Assembly (NCBI RefSeq): GCF_934202865.1
Contig: NZ_CAKPYL010000043.1
Span: 1 to 13,185 of the forward strand
Direction of reading: 5' to 3'
DNA: 13,185 bases
Origin: an uncultured Fenollaria sp.
Lineage (GTDB): Bacteria > Bacillota > Clostridia > Tissierellales > Peptoniphilaceae
This document shows, piece after piece, positions 7,536 to 13,185 of the stretch; within the stretch, counting starts at the first letter, position 1, and each line of letters begins with the position of its first letter. Under the pieces are notes generated by a model that did no database searches, was not told the origin of the DNA, and worked only from the letters and a program-made list of their open reading frames with translations. The position numbers and the translations under genes are program-made.

Positions 7536-9554
7536 TTATCTAATTCTTAATGTGTTTATTATTGATAATAGTGTTACACCTACATCGCCAAAGACTGCTA
7601 CCCATAGAGGTAATTGTATGAATAGTGATAGTATGATGATGGCCGCCTTGACAAAACCAGTGAAGATTAAATTTTCAATTATAATCTTGTTCACATAGTT
7701 CGATGTGTCAAAGATGTTTACTATCTTTTCTATCCTGTCATCCATGATAACTATGTCCGACGCTTCGATGGCTGCGTCAGAACCAAGTGCGCCCATGCTT
7801 AGACCGATGTCAGCCCTCTTAATAACTGGTGAGTCATTGATGCCGTCACCAACAAAAGCTACTAAGCCGTCCTTACCTTGTTCTTTCTCGAAGAATTTTA
7901 TCTTGTCTTCAGGAAGCAGCTCTGCCTCGAATGAATCAATACCTAAATCGCGAGCGACCTTCTCAGCATATACCTTTGTATCGCCTGTTAGCATAACTGG
8001 CTTAACATTTCTTTCTTTTAGTTCGCGAACAAGATTCTTTGTCTCGTCCTTTATTTCATCTTCTATATATAGATGAGCTACAAGCTTATCGTCTAAATAA
8101 GTGTCAAGTACTTTGTATTCACTTTCTTTTTCACTCGTAATAACCTTAACGCTGCCAAATTTTGTTTCAGCCGCTACACCATTCTTAAGGCTTGTGTAAG
8201 AGATTATCTCTTCTTTGTTTATGGCCTCTCTATCATCAAGTATAGCGCTCGCTATAGGATGCTTTGAGTGATACTCAGCTAGTCTTGCTATGTGCAGAGC
8301 CTTTTCTTCATCCATATCAATGGCTTCAACACGAACCAGCTTAAATTTGCCGCTAGTTAGTGTGCCAGTCTTGTCAAAACAGAATGTCTTTATATTTCTA
8401 AATTGATCTAAGAATTTTGTTCCTTTAAATAAAATACCGTCTTTACTCATCTTGCCTATACCAGAGAAATATGCTAGTGGCACTGAGATGATTATTGCGC
8501 ATGGGCAAGAAACTATAAGAAATGCGAAGCATGTGTGAAGAGCTTCCTTAAGTGGCATTATATTTAGTACTGGTGCTAATAGCGCAATCATCGCCGCGAT
8601 AAAAACGACGATAGGTGTATAGACCCTTGCAAATCTCGAAACGCCTGTCTCAAGATTAGCCTTGTCGCTTTGTGAGCTTCTAACAAGCTCTTGTATTCTA
8701 GCTGCTGTCGAGTTCTTCGCAAGTTTTGTAGTTTCTATAATAAGGTAACCTTCCTTGACTATAGCACCTGAGTAAACCTCATTATTGACATCTACATAAA
8801 CTGGTTCTGACTCGCCACTTATGTGAGCGTTATCGACCTTTGCGCTTCCTTCAATAACAACGCCGTCTATGGCGATGGACTCGCCCTCACGAACGATTAT
8901 CCTTGAGCCAATGGCAACGTCAGCTGGTTCAGATTGAATTTCTTTACCATTATCCAAAACTGTAGCAAAAACTGGTGACTTAACTATAAGCTCCTTAATC
9001 TTGTCCTTTGATCTATCAACTGCTATGTCACTAATTATTTCACCTATTTGATATAAAAGTGATACCAAAACTGCCTCTAGATACTCGCCTATGAATATGG
9101 CGCCGATGGTAGCGACACTCATTAAAAATTCTTCAGCAAGTACACCATGAAGAGCGCCCTTAACGCCATTAATGATGATGTCGTACGAAATAACGATGTA
9201 TGCTACGGCGAAAAAGACCATCTTATACGGGCTGTCTATGAATAAAAACGCTGCTAAGGCAAGTAGCGATACTGCTATCCTTAGTAAAAAGACTTTTGAA
9301 AAGCCTTCTTCAAGCTCCTCTTCCTCTTCATTCTCCCCGCGTGTGACTAAGACGTCTGGCTCTAAGTCGTTAATGTATTTTGTAATCTCTCTTAAAGCTG
9401 CCTCGCCATCTGCCCCGTCCTTCATTTCAATACTAAGAGTCGTATTAATAAAGTCAAGGCTTGCGCTTTCGACCGATGCATGATCCTTGGCAAAGCGTTC
9501 TATCTTTTGCGCGCAATTGGCGCAAGTAAGTCCATTTAAAAATAATTTTTTCAT
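7536..9554 (-). CDS. zntA: Zn/Cd/Pb-exporting P1B-type ATPase
   Basis: This membrane pump exports divalent soft metals using ATP. At 672 residues it has one N-terminal heavy-metal-associated domain with GLTCANCAQ (Cys11, Cys14), then an acidic linker (ENEEEEELEEG, about 74-84). Core motifs are: actuator ISGESEP (245-251; Ser replaces the more common Thr), the transmembrane CPC (350-352), phosphorylated DKTGT with Asp394, HP (432-433) in the nucleotide domain, and GDGIND (569-574). The P1B-2 (ZntA/CadA) class rather than copper class is indicated by Lys636 in transmembrane helix 7 and Asp657 in the last helix (FGDVG), and by GSDAAIEASDIVIMDD. A TAGGAGG site lies 6 nt before the ATG. No ArsR or MerR regulator is adjacent. 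A 24-bp palindrome upstream may be the metal-responsive operator. Confidence 0.94.
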   Translation of the reverse strand: MKKLFLNGLTCANCAQKIERFAKDHASVESASLDFINTTLSIEMKDGADGEAALREITKYINDLEPDVLVTRGENEEEEELEEGFSKVFLLRIAVSLLALAAFLFIDSPYKMVFFAVAYIVISYDIIINGVKGALHGVLAEEFLMSVATIGAIFIGEYLEAVLVSLLYQIGEIISDIAVDRSKDKIKELIVKSPVFATVLDNGKEIQSEPADVAIGSRIIVREGESIAIDGVVIEGSAKVDNAHISGESEPVYVDVNNEVYSGAIVKEGYLIIETTKLAKNSTAARIQELVRSSQSDKANLETGVSRFARVYTPIVVFIAAMIALLAPVLNIMPLKEALHTCFAFLIVSCPCAIIISVPLAYFSGIGKMSKDGILFKGTKFLDQFRNIKTFCFDKTGTLTSGKFKLVRVEAIDMDEEKALHIARLAEYHSKHPIASAILDDREAINKEEIISYTSLKNGVAAETKFGSVKVITSEKESEYKVLDTYLDDKLVAHLYIEDEIKDETKNLVRELKERNVKPVMLTGDTKVYAEKVARDLGIDSFEAELLPEDKIKFFEKEQGKDGLVAFVGDGINDSPVIKRADIGLSMGALGSDAAIEASDIVIMDDRIEKIVNIFDTSNYVNKIIIENLIFTGFVKAAIIILSLFIQLPLWVAVFGDVGVTLLSIINTLRIR

Positions 9555-9598
9555 TGCTGCCTCCTAATTTATGTCTTTTTAATTTATATTAATGCTAC

Positions 9599-9622
9599 GT
9601 TTATATGTATATACACATAAAC
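9599..9622. promoter_or_regulatory. 24-bp near-perfect palindrome upstream of the metal ATPase, candidate operator
   Basis: The half-sites GTTTATATGTAT and ATACACATAAAC are complementary apart from one mismatched pair. It lies about 45 bases before the ATPase start codon and just downstream (for the minus strand) of a TATAAT at 9639-9644, where a repressor could block transcription. Size and symmetry fit a homodimeric repressor such as the ArsR/SmtB type, but the binding protein is not identified. Confidence 0.5.
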
Positions 9623-9638
9623 ATATTTTTATATATCA

Positions 9639-9644
9639 ATTATA
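9639..9644 (-). promoter_or_regulatory. Possible -10 box of the metal ATPase gene
   Basis: The minus strand reads TATAAT here, about 85 bases before the ATPase ATG. No convincing -35 lies 16-18 bp upstream, and the spacer is so AT-rich that chance matches are likely. Confidence 0.35.
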
Positions 9645-9691
9645 ATATACCACAAATGTATTTATAATACAATAGTTTTCATAAAATTTTT

Positions 9692-9720
9692 TTGAATTAT
9701 TTAAAATAATTCAGTATAAT
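9692..9720 (+). promoter_or_regulatory. Promoter of the helix-turn-helix gene with an embedded palindrome
   Basis: TTGAAT (9692-9697) and TATAAT (9715-9720) are 17 bp apart. A perfect 21-bp palindrome (arms TGAATTATTT and AAATAATTCA around a central A, 9693-9713) fills the space from the -35 to the -10, a classic operator position. A second extended -10 (TGTTATAAT, 9732-9740) lies just downstream and could act as an alternative promoter. Confidence 0.6.
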
Positions 9721-9778
9721 ATTGCTACATATGTTATAATAATCATGGGAGAACAATCAGGCAACGAAAGGAAATTAT

Positions 9779-11227
9779 ATGGAATACTCTAAAATTTTAG
9801 AAACACTCTTAAACATAACAGACCAAAAACTCCAAGACATCTCAGACTTATTACACTATGATAAAAGTTACATAAGTAAATGGGCAAATGCAAAAGCACT
9901 GCCTTCAATATCTATTGTAAATGAGATACATGAAGTTCTTTCGGATTATTTTGCGTATAGAATATATGGAACAAAAAAACTTGATGAGCTAAAAGACAAA
10001 CTTGGTATGAAATTTGAACCAATAACAAGACAGATTTTAAGTAAGTCAATCTACAATGAACTAAGTTTTGCTTACTTTAAAGTTTATCACAATTGTAATC
10101 CAAGCCCAATCAATTCAGAGCTTGATAATCATGTTATCATTGGAAGAGAAAAAATACTTGACTTTTTGTATTCATTATTCAATACAGAGATAACTGATGA
10201 AGAAGTAAAAATATATTCAACACTACCTAATAAGTTTTTATTTCTATTAATTAATCAATTAAAAAAACTATGGCTCTTTAACCTTAAAGTTCCAGTCGAA
10301 TTAAATATACTACTAGAAAAGTTACCAGATATCAACAGAAAAGATGAACTATTGTTTATTGTTAAATCATTAGGCGATTTATCATACTATGACATAAACA
10401 TATATCGCGAAGACAAAAATTACTATTTTGATTATTATATATATGTAAAAGATAAATTTGTTATATTCTTTAATACATTTGACAATGGTCTTCCATTAAT
10501 GATAACATTTTCCAAAAATAAAGATATCTTAGAGGCAATTGATAGAAGCAATAAAAGAGTATTTAACTACTCTAACCCACTACTTAAAACTATCGATGGA
10601 CTAAGATATGAAAGATATTACTATGAGACAAATCTTATATGTGAAGACTCAATGATATATACCTCATATATGAACGCTTGTTTTATGAGCTCAGATGATC
10701 TAAAAAAAGCCATAATTAAAAATAATATAGATAAAAGAAATTATGATTTCATAAACAGCCTTATAAAGCTTCAAAACTTCTCCATAAAAAATAATATGCA
10801 CCAGATTAGATTTAACTCAACCGCACTCTTTGCATCTATAGAAAAAAGAAAGCTTTGCTTAGGTCCATACTATATAACACTAGCAGAAGATGACTATATT
10901 AAGTATCTAAATAAAACATACGACGAGATTTTTCATAACTCAAATCATAAATATTCATTCATAGATGCGGAGTCTTTAGGATCCATCTGCGAAGACTACT
11001 TCATGAGCTTTTACTTAAACAGCAATTCATTTATAGCAAAAAAACTAGATTCGTTCAATATAAATAAGTTTAAATATATAGTTTCTACAGATCGATCAAT
11101 AAATGAATTCTTCAAAAAACTATTCATAGCACTAGAAGAAACAAATTATGTAAAAAATCTAAATCTTGAAGAACTTAAAAATTTAATTAGCTCAAAAATA
11201 TCTACAGCAAAAATATTGAATCAATAA
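9779..11227 (+). CDS. Helix-turn-helix protein with a large unrecognised C-terminal region
   Basis: The 482-residue protein begins with a compact Cro/C1-like helix-turn-helix: LQDISDLLHYDKSYISKWAN (residues 18-37) followed by AKALPS, with a recognition helix near 28-38. It is therefore probably a DNA-binding regulator. The remaining 400 or so residues are rich in Ile, Asn, Lys, Tyr and Phe, with no transmembrane segment and no motif I recognise; one stretch (about 201-245) reads as beta-strands with an FDYYIYV pattern. AAAGGA lies 6 nt before the ATG. Base composition looks lower in GC than its neighbours (13 of 60 G+C on line 10381, against 27 of 60 on line 2641 in leuS), which suggests a different history. 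It diverges from the metal ATPase and converges on the SLH surface gene. Its target is unknown; the palindrome in its own promoter suggests autoregulation. Confidence 0.8.
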   Translation: MEYSKILETLLNITDQKLQDISDLLHYDKSYISKWANAKALPSISIVNEIHEVLSDYFAYRIYGTKKLDELKDKLGMKFEPITRQILSKSIYNELSFAYFKVYHNCNPSPINSELDNHVIIGREKILDFLYSLFNTEITDEEVKIYSTLPNKFLFLLINQLKKLWLFNLKVPVELNILLEKLPDINRKDELLFIVKSLGDLSYYDINIYREDKNYYFDYYIYVKDKFVIFFNTFDNGLPLMITFSKNKDILEAIDRSNKRVFNYSNPLLKTIDGLRYERYYYETNLICEDSMIYTSYMNACFMSSDDLKKAIIKNNIDKRNYDFINSLIKLQNFSIKNNMHQIRFNSTALFASIEKRKLCLGPYYITLAEDDYIKYLNKTYDEIFHNSNHKYSFIDAESLGSICEDYFMSFYLNSNSFIAKKLDSFNINKFKYIVSTDRSINEFFKKLFIALEETNYVKNLNLEELKNLISSKISTAKILNQ

Positions 11228-11230
11228 AAT

Positions 11231-11263
11231 ATATGGCAGGTACAATCAATGTATCTGCCATAT
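11231..11263 (+). terminator. Hairpin after the helix-turn-helix gene
   Basis: Arms 11231-11244 and 11250-11263 form a 14-bp stem with one G-T pair and a 5-nt loop, starting 4 bases after the stop codon. The T-tract that follows is weak (TTGCTTTAT), so termination may be partial and completed by the next hairpin. Confidence 0.65.
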
Positions 11264-11276
11264 TGCTTTATACATG

Positions 11277-11303
11277 AAAAAAGGCGCTCACTCAGAGCGT
11301 CTT
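11277..11303 (-). terminator. Rho-independent terminator of the SLH surface gene
   Basis: Arms 11281-11289 and 11295-11303 form a 9-bp GC-rich stem with one G-T pair and the loop ACTCA. On the minus strand six T follow (plus-strand A at 11277-11282). The plus-strand side is also T-rich (CTTCTTTCTTTT), so it may work in both directions between these convergent genes. Confidence 0.8.
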
Positions 11304-11323
11304 CTTTCTTTTATAAAGAGAAT

Positions 11324-13185
11324 TTATTTAACTTCTTTCCAGTCTTCCATTAAGCCATCAGCTTTTCTAATAAATTCATGAGTATTAGTAGCTTCAATGA
11401 TATCATTGTAGTACCATTCACTAGCACTTAAGTCAGTGAAGAACTTCATAGAACCATGTGCTTCATGATAACCTAATTGGTCAACCTTTCTATTAAATAC
11501 AGAGTTTAATATCCTTGCAGCTTCAGCTCTTGTAATTAACGCATTTGGTTTGAATGTGCCGTCATTGTAACCACTTATTCTACCATTAGCGTATGCTTGA
11601 GCTATAGCTTGTATTGCCCAGTGACCATTAACATCACTAAATGGAACAGATGCAAAGTTTGCTTTATCTATATTCTTTATAAGCTCTGCAAATTCTGCTC
11701 TAGTTATACCCTTATTAGGCTTAAAGCTTCCATCCTTATATCCCTTCATTAAACCGTTAGATACAACAGCATTTATAACGTTGTTATACCAACCGTTAGT
11801 GTCCTTAAATCCAGGTTTTGCATAGTTATTTAAGCTATATCCCATAAGTCTTGCAACCATAGCAGCTGCTTCAGCTCTTGTTACACGAGCATTTGGTCTA
11901 ACAGTTCCGTCCTTATAACCGAACATGTAAGCCTTATGCTTTTCAGTAACTAGAATATCTTCTTCTTTTTCTTCTTCTCTGATATCTTCATCAGCTTTTC
12001 TTCTGTCATCATCTCTTCTGTGACGTCTGTAATAATAGTCGTCATCATAATATCTATGATCAGCTTTAACAATAACAGTTTGTGTAGCTACCTCCACACC
12101 ATCTCTATATACAGTTACATATACAACATTGCCTCTTCTTAAGTTGTTAGGTGTTTTTACACTCCAACGTCCACTAGCATCAGATATAGTTGATTCTGTA
12201 GTTCCATCAGGGAATTGAACTTCAACATATAAATTTGGATCTGTGTAACCACTAGTTAACATGTCGTCAAAGAATAAATCATCCACATCTAATAAAACTT
12301 CTACTTGAGGTTTATTGCTCTTAACTTTTTCTTTAATTGGATCTGATTCTTCTTTTCCATCTTCTGTTGCAGTTGCTGTAATAGTTTGACCTTCTGTCAT
12401 TCCTTCAGGTGCATCAACAAACCAATTACCTTTATCGTCAGCTTCTGTTTCAGTAACATCTCCATTTGGATAAGTTACATTAACTATTGCATTTGGTCCT
12501 GCAGTTCCTGTAATCTTAGTGTCGCCAACTTTTACTGGGTTAATTGTTGGTTTAGTAGATTTATTTTCTTCTGGTGCATTTGCTGTAGCTGTTGCATCAT
12601 TTGAAGAATCATTTCCTTTTTGAACAAAAGCAGTTACTACTGTTCCATTAGCAACTTGATCTGCAGGAATTGTAACTATTCCTGTTTGTGGATTAACAGT
12701 TATAGACTGGTCAGTTCCTTGAGGTAATGTCCAATTTCCTTGAGGATCTTTTGTTACTACAAGAGTACCTTGTTGATTATTTTCATCAGTATATGTGATA
12801 TGAATTGAATCAATATCTTCATTAGCTGGTGGTGTAATTGTTACAGAACCATCCTTATTAGCTTCTACAGTAGGAGCAGCTAATGAACTTTGTTGTTTTG
12901 CTTTTACAGTCTTATCTGGTGTTACTGTTGCTGTCTTTCCGTCTTTTGTTACAGTTACTGTTCCGTCATCTGCTACAGCTATTTCATCATCTGTTAAGTC
13001 TGGGTTTGCTGCCTTTATTGCTTCTTTTACTGCAGCTTTTTCTTCGTCTGTTAAGTGTTGTGGATCAACTACTTCTGTTACTGCTGGATCATTAACTGTT
13101 AAGGCGTCTTTTGCTTTTACAGTCTTATCTGGTGTTACTGTTGCTGTCTTTCCGTCTTTTGTTACAGTTACTGTTCCGTCATCTG
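11324..13185 (-). CDS. C-terminal part of a large repeat-bearing SLH-domain surface protein (runs off right edge)
   Basis: The frame is open from the stop at 11324 to the window edge, giving 619 residues; the internal Met at 12400 is not the start. From the N-side there are one partial and one full 71-residue repeat (residues 1-96), with a helical LTDEEKAAVKEAIKAANPDL part and a strand part DGTVTVTKDGKTATVTPD. An Ig-like region follows (about 103-208). A Big_6-like domain (about 215-285, VKVGDTKITGTAGPNAIVNV) and another Ig-like domain (about 290-375) come next, then a Tyr/Arg/Asp linker (376-411). Three SLH motifs with GYKDG...TRAE cores lie near 422-448, 459-503 and 515-564, and a fourth partial FTDLSASEWYYNDII segment is near 581. 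SLH motifs bind pyruvylated wall polymers, so the protein is wall-attached by its C-terminus. The ligand is unknown. The signal peptide must lie beyond the edge. Confidence 0.9.
   Translation of the reverse strand, partial: DDGTVTVTKDGKTATVTPDKTVKAKDALTVNDPAVTEVVDPQHLTDEEKAAVKEAIKAANPDLTDDEIAVADDGTVTVTKDGKTATVTPDKTVKAKQQSSLAAPTVEANKDGSVTITPPANEDIDSIHITYTDENNQQGTLVVTKDPQGNWTLPQGTDQSITVNPQTGIVTIPADQVANGTVVTAFVQKGNDSSNDATATANAPEENKSTKPTINPVKVGDTKITGTAGPNAIVNVTYPNGDVTETEADDKGNWFVDAPEGMTEGQTITATATEDGKEESDPIKEKVKSNKPQVEVLLDVDDLFFDDMLTSGYTDPNLYVEVQFPDGTTESTISDASGRWSVKTPNNLRRGNVVYVTVYRDGVEVATQTVIVKADHRYYDDDYYYRRHRRDDDRRKADEDIREEEKEEDILVTEKHKAYMFGYKDGTVRPNARVTRAEAAAMVARLMGYSLNNYAKPGFKDTNGWYNNVINAVVSNGLMKGYKDGSFKPNKGITRAEFAELIKNIDKANFASVPFSDVNGHWAIQAIAQAYANGRISGYNDGTFKPNALITRAEAARILNSVFNRKVDQLGYHEAHGSMKFFTDLSASEWYYNDIIEATNTHEFIRKADGLMEDWKEVK
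12010..12058 (-). other. Codon stretch for a Tyr/Arg/Asp-rich linker
   Basis: The minus strand encodes HRYYDDDYYYRRHRRDDD and a following acidic-basic run rich in Glu. It separates the Ig-like domains from the SLH motifs. The composition (clusters of Tyr, Asp, Arg) is very unlike the Thr/Val-rich domains around it and suggests an extended or wall-spanning segment. Confidence 0.7.
12896..13185. repeat. Tandem repeat, period 213 bp, identical over the overlap
   Basis: Bases 12896-12972 and 13109-13185 are identical over 77 bp, an offset of 213 bp or 71 codons in frame. The window ends inside the second copy, so the number of units is unknown. DNA-level identity, not only protein similarity, indicates recent duplication or homogenisation by recombination. 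Confidence 0.9.

Noticed and set aside
9172..9483. Plus-strand Ser-rich open frame inside the ATPase gene
   Set aside because: It is a shadow of the Glu-rich linker and first helices of the ATPase on the other strand; the ATPase motifs are complete.
11231..11303. CRISPR or mobile-element end from the paired hairpins
   Set aside because: Only two unrelated stems are present, with no spacers, target duplications or transposase; terminators between convergent genes explain them.
12400..12400. Start of a separate 358-residue SLH protein at the internal ATG
   Set aside because: The reading frame is open upstream to the window edge with domain continuity (a Big_6-like domain spans the Met), and no ribosome binding site precedes it.
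12883..13095. Plus-strand Leu-rich open frame opposite the surface gene
   Set aside because: It is antisense to the repeat-bearing surface gene, has no ribosome binding site, and its Leu runs are the complement of Lys/Glu/Thr codons.

Overview
The window comes from a low-GC Gram-positive (Firmicutes-type) chromosome. The evidence is strong AGGAGG ribosome binding sites, Rho-independent terminators with T-tracts, a lipoprotein with a LTAC lipobox, and a large surface protein with C-terminal S-layer homology (SLH) motifs. Anaerobic cocci of the Peptoniphilaceae/Tissierellia type would fit. That placement is an inference from gene style, not from a marker gene.

Layout. Bases 1-300 (minus) hold the first 100 codons of an exported or membrane-anchored protein that runs off the left edge. 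Its promoter sits directly against the leuS terminator. Bases 394-7403 (minus) are one tight six-gene operon, read in the order map (methionine aminopeptidase), a MATE efflux transporter, a small DUF1667-type four-cysteine protein, a lipoprotein cyclophilin, asnS and leuS. Gene junctions are +10 nt or less, abutting or overlapping. At three of them the upstream TAG stop is also the first three bases of the next gene's TAGGAG(G) ribosome binding site. A consensus promoter (TTGACA, 17 bp, TATAAT) lies about 30-55 bases before map. No T-box leader is present although two aminoacyl-tRNA synthetases are in the unit. A 13-bp inverted repeat separates this operon from the gene upstream.

Bases 7536-9554 (minus) encode a P1B-2 type Zn/Cd/Pb-exporting ATPase with one N-terminal heavy-metal domain. 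Diverging from it across a 224-bp AT-rich spacer is a 482-residue protein (9779-11227, plus) with an N-terminal helix-turn-helix and a large C-terminal part I do not recognise. The spacer has two palindromes: a near-perfect 24-bp one on the ATPase side, and a perfect 21-bp one lying in the spacer between the -35 and -10 boxes of the helix-turn-helix gene.

Bases 11324-13185 (minus) are the 3' part of a large cell-surface gene that continues past the right edge. It has 71-residue tandem repeats (213 bp, with the 77 bp that can be compared identical), Ig-like domains, a Tyr/Arg/Asp-rich linker and three SLH motifs. It converges on the helix-turn-helix gene, and the two are separated by back-to-back terminator hairpins.

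Most of the window is ordinary housekeeping. The parts most worth a second look are the unrecognised regulator-like protein with its operator-like palindromes, the orphan DUF1667 protein inside a translation operon, and the repeat-bearing SLH surface protein.
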